DNA from: Leptobrachium leishanense
Lineage: Eukaryota; Chordata; Amphibia; Anura; Megophryidae
Assembly (NCBI GenBank): GCA_009667805.1
Contig: CM019067.1
Location: 69,520,997 to 69,584,996 of the forward strand
DNA length: 64,000 nucleotides
Reading direction: 5' to 3'
Positions 44,799-55,800 of this stretch are shown one piece after another; the first letter of the stretch is position 1, and the number at the start of each line of letters is the position of its first letter. Below the pieces are notes generated by a model. That model worked only from the letters and a program-made list of their open reading frames with translations, had not been told where the DNA came from and did not search any database. A program made the position numbers and the translations under genes.

Positions 44799-47499
44799 AT
44801 CAATGAACTGGAGGCAATGATGGCAGCTGAAAAAGTAGATTTAGTGGCGGTTACTGAGACATGGTTCAGTGAGAAAAATAACTGGGACATAACAATACCG
44901 GGGTACTCTTTATATAGAAAAGACAGAGAAGGTAGGAAAGGAGGAGGAGTGGCCCTGTATGTGAAAAACAACATAAAAATGAACCAAATAAAAGTGAGCG
45001 AGGTGAACATAGTCAGTTTGGGTTACGCTAACATTTGGCAATCATACAGTAGCTCGTGTAGGTGTGATCTATAGACCCCTGGACAAGTAGAAGAGCTAGA
45101 TAATCTGCTGGTTGAGGAAATAGCCAAAATGGCAATGAAGGGGGAAGTTATTATCATGGGGGACTTTAATCTTCCTGATGTGAACTGGAAAACCAAAATA
45201 GCTGGGTGCACCAGGAGTACAAATATTCTAAACTCCTTACTGGGATTATCTCTAACACAAGTAGTTGAGAAGCCGACCCGTAAAGAGGCCATATTGGATT
45301 TAATACTCACAAATGGAGGTTTGGTATCGGACGTTGTTGTAGGTGAAAATTTGGGATCTAGTGATCACCAGTCAGTGTGGTTTAATATAAGAACAGGGAT
45401 GGAGCCGCACCACACAAAAACAAAAGTTTTAGACTTTAAAAAAACAGATTTTTCTAAAATGAGATTTTGTGTGAAGGAGTCATTATCAGACTGGAGGAGT
45501 TTAAAGGGAGTCTAGGAGAAATGGGATTATTTAAAGGAAGCATTATTGAAGGCCACAGGAAATTGCATTCGGCTTGTTAGCAAAAACAAAAAAGGGAAGA
45601 AACCACTGTGGTACTCTGCAGAAGTGGCCAAAATAGTGAAGAACAAAAAGATAGCATTCAATAATTATAAAACAACTCAGAGTGAAGAAGATAGGCAAAC
45701 CTATAAAATTAGGCAGAAAGAGGCAAAGCAATTTATAAGAGCTTCCAAAGCACACGCAGAAGAGAAAATAGCTCAGTCAGTAAAAAAGGGGGACAAAACA
45801 TTTTTTAGATACATAAACGAGAAAAGAAAAGTAAAACAAGGATTAGTTAGATTAAAAACAAAGGAAGGAAGGTATGTAGAAGAGGATAAAAGTCTCGCTG
45901 ACTGCCTCAATGGATATTTTTGTTCAGTCTTTGCATAAGAAAAGGAAGGAAAGGGACCTCAGTTAGGAGAGAACACTAAAGAGACATTTACATATGAGTT
46001 TACAGAGGAGGAGGTTCTACAGCAGTTGTCTAAAGTAAAGACAAATAAGTCAATGGGGCCTGATGGGATCCACCCTAAATTATTAAAAGAGCTCAGTGAT
46101 CTAATAGCAAAACCGTTAACAGATTTATTTAACCAATCCTTGTTAACGGGAGTCGTCCCAGAAGACTGGAAATTAGCAAATGTTGTGCCCATTTACAAGA
46201 AGGGTAGTAGGGAGGAATCGGGGAACTATAGGCCAGTTAGTCTTACGTCAGTAGTGGGGAAATTAATGGAAACCATGTTAAAGGAAAGGATTGTTGAACA
46301 TCTAAAAACACATAGATTACAGGATCAGAAACAACATGGGTTTACCTCAGGGAGATCATGCCAAACTAATCTTATTGATTTTTTTGATTGGGTAACAAAA
46401 ATAATAGACACAGGTGGTGCAGTAGACATTGCTTATTTAGATTTCAGTAAGGCTTTTGATACTGTTCCGCATAGAAGGCTTATCAATAAATTGCAATCTT
46501 TGAGCTTGGATTCCAATATTGTTGAATGGATTAGGCAGTGGCTGAGTGACAGACAACAGAGGGTTGTGGTAAATGGAGTTTATTCGGCGCAAGGTCTTGT
46601 TACCAGTGGGGTACCTCAGGGGTCAGTACTTGGACCCATTCTCTTTAATATTTTTATTAGTGATATTGCAGAAGGTATTAATGGAAAAGTATGTCTTTTT
46701 GCTGATGACACAAAGATTTGCAACAGGGTTTACGTTCCTGGAGGGATCAGCCAAATGGTAAACTAAAAAAATGGTCGGAGTTGTGGCAATTGAGTTTTAA
46801 TGTGGATAAGTGCAAGATAATGCACCTGGGACGTAAAAACCCAAGGGCTGAATATAGAATATTTGATACAGTCCTAACCTCAACATCTGAGGAAAGGGAT
46901 TTAGGGGTTATTATTTCAGAGGATCTAAGGGTAAGTAGTCAATGTAATAGAGCAGCAGGAAATGCTGGCAGAATGCTTGGTTGTGTAGGGAGAGGTATTA
47001 GCAGTAGGAAAAGGGAAGTGCTCATGCCCCTGTACAGAGCACTGGTGAGACCTCACTTGGAGTACTGTGTGCAGTACTGGAGATCGTATCTCCAAAACAA
47101 AAGGATATAGACATCTTAGAGAGAGTTCAGAGAAGGGCTACTAAAATGGTGTACGGCTTGAAGGAGAAATGTTACCAGGAAAGGCTTAATGATCTTAACA
47201 TGTACAGCTTGGAAAAAAGACGAGACAGAGGAGATATGATAGAAACATTTAAATACGTAAAGGGAATCCACAAGGTAGAGGAAGGGAGTATATTTAAAAG
47301 GAAAAAAAATAGCAAAACAAGAGGACATAGTCTTAGATTAGAGGGGCAAAGGTTTAAAAGTAACATCAGGAAGCATTATTTTACTGAGAGGGTGGTGGAT
47401 ACATGGAACAGTCTTCCAGTAGAAGTGGTAGAGGCCAAAACAGTAATTGAATTTAAGCAAGCATGGGATAGGCATAAGGCTATCCTAAACAAAAGATAA
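44799..47499 (+). pseudogene. CR1 ORF2: endonuclease and reverse transcriptase, disrupted
   Basis: Endonuclease blocks: VDLVAVTETWF near 44835, KGGGVALYVKNN near 44940, IIMGDFNLPDVNW near 45150 and LGSSDHQSVWF near 45355. The reverse transcriptase from 46026 includes YLDFSKAFDTVPH, GVPQGSVLGP and FADDTK. Against copy 1, a 13-bp deletion near 46757 and a 5-bp insertion near 47094 shift the frame. A stop at 45936 and others separate the domains. The end, KAILNKR, is intact at 47499. Confidence 0.9.
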
Positions 47500-47580
47500 A
47501 TACAGGTAAAGTATCCATGTAATTGGGCAGACTAGATGGGCCGAAAGGTTCTTATCTGACGACATTTTTCTATGTTTCTA
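44799..47580 (+). mobile_element. CR1-type LINE copy 2, 5'-truncated in the endonuclease
   Basis: Its limits are fixed by comparison with the unfilled hAT at 31468-31490: GCTCATCA precedes it and TCACAG follows, with ATCA possibly duplicated. It contains the endonuclease without its N-terminus, the reverse transcriptase, the C-terminal region, and a 3' end of GGGCCGAAAGGTTCTTATCT plus TTTCTATG units. Confidence 0.95.
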
Positions 47581-47826
47581 TCACAGTGCTCAGAGTTTCA
47601 GTAAAACTAGTAAATAATAATTTTATATATAAGAGGTTAGAACAATATTATTTCCTTGTTTTACTGAAACTCTAAGCGCTGTTACAGTAACAGCTGAGCC
47701 TGATACATTGTACTGAGAGATAATATAACAAGCAGCCAATCTCAGCGCTCACAGCCACTGGATTTAAAGGGCTAAAAAAAAAAGCTCCTCTCTGTATAAT
47801 GTATAGAACATCCTCCTGCATTAATT

Positions 47827-49206
47827 AACCACTTGGCTGCTAAGGACGCGCTCAAAAATTTTGTAAAAAAAAATAAAATAAAAAAAAACAATTAAAAAAA
47901 AAAAATTATAAATTTTTTTTTTTTTTTCTTTTTTTTTGGTTTGTTAATGCAGCAATATTGTTCCCATTTCAATTATAAAGGCTTTTCCCGCCTGTGTGCT
48001 GAGGTCATTTTTACCGGTTTTGCTCATCATGTTTAAACGTGTTTTGAAGGCTTATTTTAGTATATTACCCAGACATATTATATATCGTTCTTTCCGTCAG
48101 ACTCAGTAGATTCATAATATGTCATTATTATATGTATACGTTATGTCATGTCTGTATATTATAACAAAAAAATGCAATAAAATATGTATTTTCAATAATT
48201 TACAACGTGTAAAGTGTTTTTTTTCACATTTTAACATGCGAGCAATTGCGGTTATATTTTGTATGGGGTGCGCTTGTTAAAAAAATTAGAGATGGGGACT
48301 CGTTACATTTTTTTGGGGGAAAATTACGCGATTTTTAACAAACGCACTGCATACAAAAATCGTTAGTGCAGCATCATTGTTCACATTATAATTGAAATGG
48401 GAACAATATTGCTACACTAACAAACCAAAAAAAAGAAAAAAAAATGTTTATTTTTTTTTTATAATTTATTATTAAATATATTTTTATTTTTAATTTTAAT
48501 TTTAATTTTTTAAAAAAAACTTTTTTTACTGTAGTGTTTGGTATCGTTGGAATGGCCATGCTCTGGCCAATCCAACCATACCAAACATTAACCCCTAGCT
48601 GCCACGGATCGGGAGATAGGGAGTTCATTGGAACTCCCTATCTCCACCGTTGGTGGCAGTTAGGGGTTAACTCTAGGACTGGCGTCATCGTGCTACGCAC
48701 GATGATGCCAGTCCTCAGGGGGAGTTCCCGGAGACTTGGCCGACATCCAAGATGTCGGCCAGCTCCGGGAAAGGATCGCGAACCGGCGCTTTTCAGCGCC
48801 GATTCGCGATCCAGCTCCCCAGGGGTTAATGCCAGGCACCATTTGGAAGGGCAGGCTGTGCCCTTCAAATGGTGCCTGGGTTAACTCCCGCAACGCCGCC
48901 GATCGGGAGGGAGAGAGGTCCGAAGGACCTCCCCCCCTCCCTTTCAGGCGCCTCCTCCGCACATGCGGGGGGGGGCGCCTGAATTAGGTGTCATCGCGCT
49001 GCCGCGATGACACCTAACTCCAGCGGCTGCGGTTCCGGATGCGCGGCTGACATCGAGGATGTCAGCCCGCACCGGGGGGGCCAGCGATCGGCCGGAACCC
49101 GGCCGAACGCTGACCCCAATGGGAGGACACGCTCAGCGCGTCCTCCGCACAGCAGCGGTAATGCGGAGGACGCGCTCAGCGCGTCCTCCGCATTGAAGTG
49201 GTTAAT
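47827..49206. mobile_element. TTAA fold-back element: two hairpin-array halves in opposite orientation
   Basis: Begins TTAACCACTTGGCTGCTAAG and ends GAAGTGGTTAA, so both outer ends are the same terminus type. The left piece (47827 to about 47980) runs in copy-1 orientation and is largely deleted. At about 47982 it switches to AGGCTTTTCCCGCCTGTG, the reversed AT-rich end lacking its own TTAACCC terminus. The right piece then carries the full reversed hairpin series, for example the stem 48984-48998 with 49003-49017. Confidence 0.8.
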
Positions 49207-49680
49207 AAAGTCCCTCTCTTCTCCCAGCGCTGCTTGTTATAGAGGGGTTTTTACTATCCAGCCCTCCTCCTGTCATTAGCTTTCAGTGTGATTTATTTGA
49301 ATATTTTCCTTCTCCAGCTGCTTTTATCATCTTGCTCATAGAAATTCAAGGGTTAAGTAAAGGTTTTCTCTCCTGTGCTGGTTGTCTGTGCTGCAAGTGA
49401 GTATTCTGGAGCTCTATCACTGTCAGATTTTCGGGTAGGGGTCGGGAAGGATTACACATACAAACCTTTTCTGTAGCTTTGCGATGTTGCGTTCAATACT
49501 GGTCTCCTTCAATCAATGTAATATCACAAAAAGGATTGAAACTAAAATGTAGTGCATTTTATGTTAGTTTCTTTCGTTTTTTGTACTGAGCAGTTTCGTA
49601 TCTCTTGAGTCATACTAAAACTAAATTATCCCAAAATTCGGACTAAATCGTTTTAGTACTAAAACGAATGCACATGTCTA

Positions 49681-50585
49681 GAACACGCACATCTGGGGTT
49701 TACAGCAAAACACGCGGGGCTGGGATTTACAGTAAAACATGCATGTTCAGGATTTACAGTAAAACACGCACATCTGGGATTTACAGGAAAACACACAGGT
49801 CTGGGATTTACAGTAAAACACGCATGTCTGGGGCCTACCGTAAAACATGCATGTTCAGAATTTACAGTAAAACATGCACATCTGGGATTCAGTAAAGCAT
49901 GAATGTTCGGGATTTACAGTAAAACACGCACATCTGGGATTTACAGTAAAATACGCAGGTCTGGGATTACAGTAAAGCATGCATGTTCAGAATTTACAGT
50001 AGAACACACATATCTTGGATTTACAGTAAAACCTACATGTACAGGATTTACAGTAAAACACGCAAATCTGGGGTTTACAGCAAAAGACGCAGGTCTGGGA
50101 TTTACAGTAAAACATGCATGTTCAGGATTTACAGTAAAATACGCACATCTGGTATTTATAGTAAAACACAGGTTTGGGATTTACAGTAAAGCATGCATAT
50201 CCGGGATTTACAGTAAAACATGCACATCTGGGATTTACTGTAAAACACGCATGTCTGGGATGTACAGTAAAACATGCATGTTCGGGATTTACAGTAAAAC
50301 TTGGCACAGCTGGGATTTACAGTAAAACACACTCGTCTGGGATTTACAGTAAAACATACCAGTCTGGGATTTACAGTAAAGCATGCATGTCTGAGATTTA
50401 CAGTAAAACATGCATGTCTGGGATTCACAGTACAACGCGTATATCTTGGATTTACAGTAAAACTTTCATGTACAGGATTTACAATTAAAGATGCATGTCC
50501 AGGATTTACAGTAAAACACACATCTTTAGGATTTACAGTAAAATATGCATGTCCAGGATTTAAGATTAAAACATGCAAATTTGGT
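49681..50585 (+). repeat. 28-bp minisatellite (about 32 units)
   Basis: GGGATTTACAGTAAAACATG then CATGTCTG repeats about every 28 bases, with variants at the ACATGC/ACACGC and TGTTC/CATCT positions. Open frames appear on both strands because the unit lacks stops in several phases; they are not genes. It continues directly into the dispersed tail at 50586. Confidence 0.9.
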
Positions 50586-50890
50586 ACAGTAAGAACTGGA
50601 CCAATATATTAAGCAGAGCTACAAGCATCCGCACTTATCAGCACTTTTCAGCATTTGATATTTTTTCAGAAATCAGTATATCGATACAGTGGAATTGCAG
50701 GGATAAAGCCAGTATTTCCAATGAAAAGTAAAGCTGCGAGTGCTGATATTTGGCCCGAATTTTAATCGGGAATCAAAAAGCCAGTAAGCCTAACTTTGAA
50801 GCTCCCGAAATGAAAAATGGCCAAAATGTGTCCAAAAAGGTTCCAATATTGGCTAACGGGCCCAAATTAAATCAAAGCCTTAATTAATTA
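50586..50890 (+). repeat. dispersed repeat B tail, copy 2
   Basis: AACTGGACCAATATATTAAG, CAGCATTTGATATTTTTTCA and GCCAGTATTTCCAATGAAAA match 13300-13710 in order and orientation. This copy lacks the Tc1-type palindrome. Confidence 0.65.
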
Positions 50891-51142
50891 TGAAATGCAC
50901 CCAAGATGTTTGGAGCATGACAGGCTAATCTTTCACCATTACATGGGTTGCTTTGTCATTTGACAATTTGAGTAAATGTTGAAAAAAGTTAGTTTGTGGA
51001 AAGAAAATAAAAAAATTCACAAGTAATATTACTGAGTGATTTTTAAATAAACAAATACAAATAGAATAATAAATATGCGTTGGTAGAAAAAAATTAAATA
51101 TAAACTATATATATAACACAAATGTATTAGCAGGTAGAAAAA

Positions 51143-51275
51143 GAAGATCTTGGGAAATAGCAAGGGTTAAGTGGACATGTCCTGGCCCTCAGTAGCAATT
51201 ATTGTGCCTTAATTCCGAGGTCAGCTATATATAAAAGCCCTACTAGGCTTTTGGAACTATATTTCCCAAGATACT
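51143..51275. repeat. imperfect inverted repeat, MITE-like
   Basis: AAGATCTTGGGAAATAG near 51142 pairs with CTATATTTCCCAAGATAC near 51258. The interior has GTTAAGTGGACATGTCCTGG and AAAGCCCTACTAGGCTTTT hairpins. Sequence 50891-51142 is AT-rich and unassigned. Confidence 0.5.
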
Positions 51276-51898
51276 TACAGAGTTATTCAAAGAGATTCTA
51301 AAAGTCACCGTACGTTCAGTGACATTTCGTTTGCTTCAATTCGGCACAGTTTGGCAATCCTATTTCGGCGACCCTGCGGTGTATTCACCACAGGGTCCCT
51401 GAAGTGCAAGGGATAGCCGCCGCAAACCCGACGAACACTCACCGCCAACCCGCCGAACACTCACTGCAAAACCCGCCGAACTCTTACTAAAACCCGCAAA
51501 ACATCTGGATTAACCCCGCCGAATACGCCGGAGAAACCCGAGCAGCCGCCGATCACAGCGCAGAGCAGCCGCCGGAAAAACCTGACATCGCAGACGAATG
51601 GAGTGAAAAAAAACAAACAGTTTGCTTGAATGTTTGAAAAGTGAAACGCTGTTTGCAAAGAAACTACAGAACGAAAAAGTCTGGAATTTACATATAACAT
51701 CCAATGAATGATAATAAAAAGGGCTGTTACAGAAAAAAGAAAAACGAATTAAAAAAAAAAAAAAAAAAAGTTTTGCAAAAAAATTCCGAAAACTCCCTAA
51801 AAGATCCTAAAAAAATCTATAAATAAATAAATAATCTTTTTACTGCAGAATATTATAATCAACAGTTTATTAGATATTGAACTAAAACGGGAATATTT

Positions 51899-53584
51899 CT
51901 TTCTTTTAAATCTTTTTTATCAAGACACCGTGTACAAAAGAAAAAATAATACGCTTATACTGTATATACACTCCAAGACCACCAAAATATGCTACAAACA
52001 CTACAGCAATATCACATGTCATTTTTCCCAAATACAAAGAGAGAGGGGGGAAGAAGAAGAAAAAAAAGGAAAGAAAGAGAGAAAGGGAGAAAAAAAAGGA
52101 CTGCTTCTAACCCCTATGACATTCCCCTATCCCATCTTGCTTCCTCCAGCCATTTTAAATTTAATTGCCCTCAACCTCTCAACCTCTATCCATCCTGCCC
52201 AGACTCTTGAGTACGTCAAATAAGTATCTCGAACTCTTGCATTTATTATAATTCATCCATTTGACGAACGTCCTCCAAGATCCCCCTAACTCTCTTCCAA
52301 GACGCTGGCCGGGGAGCCTTCCATGTTTCCGCCAGGGCTTTTCTTACTGCCGCAGCCAACTTAGCCAACCACTTAGACTGGTATCTTGTAAGATGTGATT
52401 GGGGCCGGTTAAGAACATAGGACCAAGGATCAAAGTCCACTGGCGCCTTCAAAACTTCCAGGGCCAGAGAGTGGGCATGCTGCCAAAGAAAAGAAACCAC
52501 TGGACATTGCCACCACATTTGTAAATGTGTTCCCCGCATGCCACAATTACGCCAACAGGAATCCGGATAGGACGGGTTAACCTTGTTCAAAAATACCGGG
52601 GTGATATACCACCTCATCATTGTCTTAATGGCCTGTTCTTGATATATAACACTAATGGATGTTTTATGGGTCTCCTCCCATATATCTAACCAATCCTCTT
52701 TGTCAATAGGACCTAAATCTCTCTCCTAGGTAGTCATATAAGATAGCCGATCAGGTTGATGGTCAGTATGACGTTTTAGAGCTAAAGTAGAAATGAGGCC
52801 CTTAGGATAGGAACCTCTCGTACACATATTTTCAAAATAGGTGAGTAGTCTGAGGGCCGCCTTGTGTATCTCTCGTGACTGTAAAAAATTTCTGCATTGC
52901 ACATACCAAAAAAAGTCCCTTGGTGACACTGTAGCTCTTTCCATCAAGGAAGAGAACGGAAGCAATTCTCCATATTTATACCATTGACAAGAAGAAATCC
53001 AAAATTTTTAACGGAGATCCCCGGGCAAAATCTTTTATTATAAATCACCGGCATTAATGGGGAAGGTCTGCCCGCCAAATCATAGCCCCTGGATGCCCGA
53101 TCCCATACCTCCATACCATGTGGTGAGTGGACGGTGCCACAGAGCACCAAGGAACCCTATATTTTTTAAGTAACCACAAACGATGTGATATGCAATCAGG
53201 TACAGCGATGTCATTTTCAAAATCGACCCAACCCCTAGAACCATAAGGAGCATGCAAAGCTACTATTTGGGCCAATTGGGCGGCCACATAATAGCTTCTC
53301 AAGTTTGGGAGGCCTATGCCACACACTGATTTTGGAAGGCGTAATAAACCCTGAGCCACTCTATGTCTCTTCCCCATCCAAACAAACGTATCCAGGGCTA
53401 GCTGGAATCTTTCAATATCCTTAACCTCGAGCGGAACTGGGAGAGCCTGAAACAGGTACAAGAGTCGTGGCAAAATATTCATTTTAATGCTATGAACTCT
53501 ACCTAGCCAGGAGATATATTCCCCCTTCCAGGCACCCAGATCCGCTCAAATTTTACAAAATTAGCAATATAGAGCAAATCATAT
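51899..53584 (-). mobile_element. L1/Tx1-like LINE, 3' 1.7 kb, with 15-bp target duplication
   Basis: AAAACGGGAATATTT at 51884-51898 and 53585-53599 is an exact target duplication of MITE sequence. The element lies on the minus strand: its 3' end is at 51899, with an A-rich tail on that strand, and its 5' truncation point is at about 53584. Confidence 0.95.
52246..53530 (-). pseudogene. L1/Tx1-like ORF2, C-terminal region
   Basis: From 53530 leftward: SWLGRVHSIKMNILPRLLYL, FQLALDTFVWMGKRHRVAQG and GLPNLRSYYVAAQLAQIVAL. This is the post-polymerase region also seen at 29800-30060 in the 27-kb copy. After frameshifts comes the C-terminal part near 52500-52600, with CWRNCGMRGTHLQMWWQCP (a Cys/His cluster like the L1 C-terminal zinc knuckle), and a terminus at 52246. 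It lacks the endonuclease and polymerase motifs and is inactive. Confidence 0.85.
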
Positions 53585-53924
53585 AAAACGGGAATATTTT
53601 TAACATTGAAGCCTATGGGATTCACCTGAATAAATCTGCCGCATGAAACCACCGAACAGCAGGGAAATTCGGCAACCTTTCACTGCTGGTTTGTGTTCTC
53701 TGAATAGCTGAAGCATTGCTTCTCTATGGGAATTTCACTGCCCTCGAACAGACACCGAACAGGCACCGTATGTGCAGGCAATTCACCAAGATTTGGCGAA
53801 CTGCCTGCTCTCTGGATAGTCGAATGGCCAAGAAAGGTAACCGTATGCTGAATTTCAGTGTTTGGTTACCTTTCGGCCACAATTCGGAGCTCTTTGAATA
53901 ACCCTGTTAATCAATCTAATGAGT

Positions 53925-53988
53925 ATCTGAGCATCATGGGAGATGTAGTTTCAAACCACCTGGAGGACTAAGATTGCTGACCCCTGGC
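53925..53988 (-). mobile_element. half of a hAT MITE (CCAGGGGTCAGCAATC end)
   Basis: GAGCATCATGGGAGATGTAG then GATTGCTGACCCCTGG is the right half of the common hAT MITE group also seen at 21159. The left half is not present. Confidence 0.65.
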
Positions 53989-54961
53989 CTTTTTAATTGG
54001 CAACAATTGCAAGTCAATGTGTGGGGTAACAGTATTTAGCCAAAGCCTACTGAAAATATTCAATCTATTCGAGTAGCACAACTGTCTGTCTTTCTTTGAA
54101 AAAATTATTATTTTAGCATATTTATATATTTTTCCAAATTTGCTTCTTTTTTTCAGAAGTTTACTGGTTCTCATAAAATCATGACATGCACCGCAGCAAA
54201 TGAGCATCTAATGTACCGATATAATTTATGGAAGGAATATGATGCGTAAACCATAAAACCAATTTTAGAGACAAATCGTAAAGGATTATTTAATAAACTG
54301 TACGAGAAAAAAAATATATTGAACACGGCATAGTTGGGCGACTGATCCAACCTTTTGAAGTTGAAAAGTCGATTTACTTTAATAATTTTTTGTTCAAATA
54401 AAAGTAAAGCAGAACCCCCCCCCCCCCTAGTGATTTGTTGCCTGATATTCTATTATATGTGTGGCTGTGCATAGATAAAAAAAATTAAAGGTTAATGTAG
54501 ATTTATTATAATCCTTTTAACGTAAGAAGATGAGTCACATGTCAAGAATTTTTCTCATATTAAAAATAAACAATACATGAAAATGTAACATAAAACATAA
54601 TCTGTTGTTCAGTATACAAGATGACTAGAATATGTAGTCAAAGATGATACAGTTACTATATGGCAGCTGTGCATGGCAAGATAACTAACCTCAGCTGATG
54701 CCTGCAACATGAACCATTGTCTAGGGGCTTTGATTTAATCCTTTCGGATAAGCATTTTCAACTGATTACAATCAATGATAAAACTGTCAAATGATATATC
54801 TACAGAAATTGCTGTTAAGGTTTATGGGAAATTTTGTAAATAAATCATTTGACATTTTTGTGACAGACTGTAATCTTTTAAATTTGCAAATCTGAAGGAA
54901 TTAGATCGAGGCCTCTGTCGGAAATAATCCTGTAATTTTATAACTATCTATGTATTATACA
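53989..54961. other. unrecognised AT-rich sequence
   Basis: Includes a C run at about 54416-54427. No coding or repeat structure was recognised. Confidence 0.4.
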
Positions 54962-55486
54962 TACACTGCCTGGCCAAAAAAGTTCACACCCTCTAAAATT
55001 TCATTGTACCGCCTTATGCTTTGACTCCCTCACGCATTCGCCGCGGCATCATTTCGATGAGCTCATTCAATGTCACAGCATTTATTTCCATCCAGAGTTG
55101 CATTAATTTGTGGCCAAGATCTTGTGTTGATGATGGGAGAGTCAGACGTTGCGTAAAGTCTTCTCCAGCACATTATCCCAAAGATTATCAATGCGGTTAA
55201 GGTCTGGACTGTGCGGTGGCCAATCCATGTGTGAAATGATGTGTCATGCTCCCTGAACCACTCTTGCACAATTTGAACCCGATGAATCCTGGCATTGCCA
55301 TCTTGGAATATGCCCGCTGTGCCATCAGGGGAGAAAAAACTCATTGATGGAAAAAACTGCTCATTCAGTATATTCAGGGAGTCACATGACCTCATTTTTT
55401 TTTACTAGCTCAAACATATTAATCACTACAGTAATTATCCAATGGGAGGCTTCATGTTGTGACTTTATTTTTGGCCAGGCAGTATA
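54962..55486 (-). mobile_element. Tc1-like element with internal deletion
   Basis: TACACTGCCTGGCCAAAAAA at the left and TTTTTGGCCAGGCAGTATA at the right are inverted termini bordered by TA. About 520 bp long against roughly 1.2-1.6 kb for a complete Tc1 element. Confidence 0.9.
55030..55370 (-). pseudogene. Tc1-like transposase fragment
   Basis: The minus strand gives [20 protein letters not shown] then [20 protein letters not shown], the region around the second catalytic Asp (FQ-DNA-H block) of Tc1 transposases. A frameshifted equivalent of the PPQSPDLN block lies near 55205. The N-terminal DNA-binding part and the first Asp region are deleted. Confidence 0.85.
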
Positions 55487-55719
55487 TATATATATAATTA
55501 TTATACATATCTATACAAAATGTGACCTATTAAAAACTAATACTATTAAGAGTGAAGAAATATATAAAAAAATCTTTTTTTCTTTACATCATGTTGTTCT
55601 TCAACATAGTTTGTCTGCATCTTCTTGGATTTTCCGCAGTTTTTAAATCATATTTTTATATCAGTTATCGTTATTATTATACTAAATATAGTTGTATATT
55701 TAATATCATAATGATCAGT

Positions 55720-55800
55720 TTAACCCCTTAAGGACTAAGGGTCTTTAAAGTCAATGCATTTATGACGTAACAGTTACATCATTGGTCCTTAAGGGGTTAA
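55720..55800. mobile_element. 81-bp TTAA palindromic MITE
   Basis: TTAACCCCTTAAGGACTAAG at the left and TTGGTCCTTAAGGGGTTAA at the right, TTAA at both ends. The short interior (TCAATGCATTTATGACGTAA) can pair further. TTAA ends with CCCC fit a piggyBac-type MITE. Confidence 0.85.

Larger units (their letters stand above)
44545..49680. mobile_element. second copy of the 1700-bp hAT element, expanded by two insertions
   Basis: Termini TAGACATGTGCA and GCACATGTCTA equal those at 31229 and 32928. GAACACGC at 44537-44544 and 49681-49688 is an exact 8-bp duplication within the minisatellite. Native hAT sequence occupies 44545-44798, 47581-47826 and 49207-49680. A CR1 copy and a TTAA fold-back element fill the rest. 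Confidence 0.95.
51278..53906 (+). mobile_element. CAGGGTTATTCA-family MITE split by an L1 fragment
   Basis: Starts CAGAGTTATTCAAAGAGATT and ends AGCTCTTTGAATAACCCTG. TTA at 51275-51277 and 53907-53909 is the 3-bp duplication. Family modules lie at 51278-51898 and resume at 53585 with AACGGGAATATTTTTAACAT. Without the insert it is about 930 bp. Confidence 0.9.

Noticed and set aside
49668..50612. Long overlapping open frames on both strands encoding repetitive YSKTxxSGI-like peptides
   Set aside because: They follow directly from the 28-bp minisatellite, which happens to lack stops in several phases. The frame changes from unit to unit (28 is not a multiple of three) and there is no start, splice or domain support.
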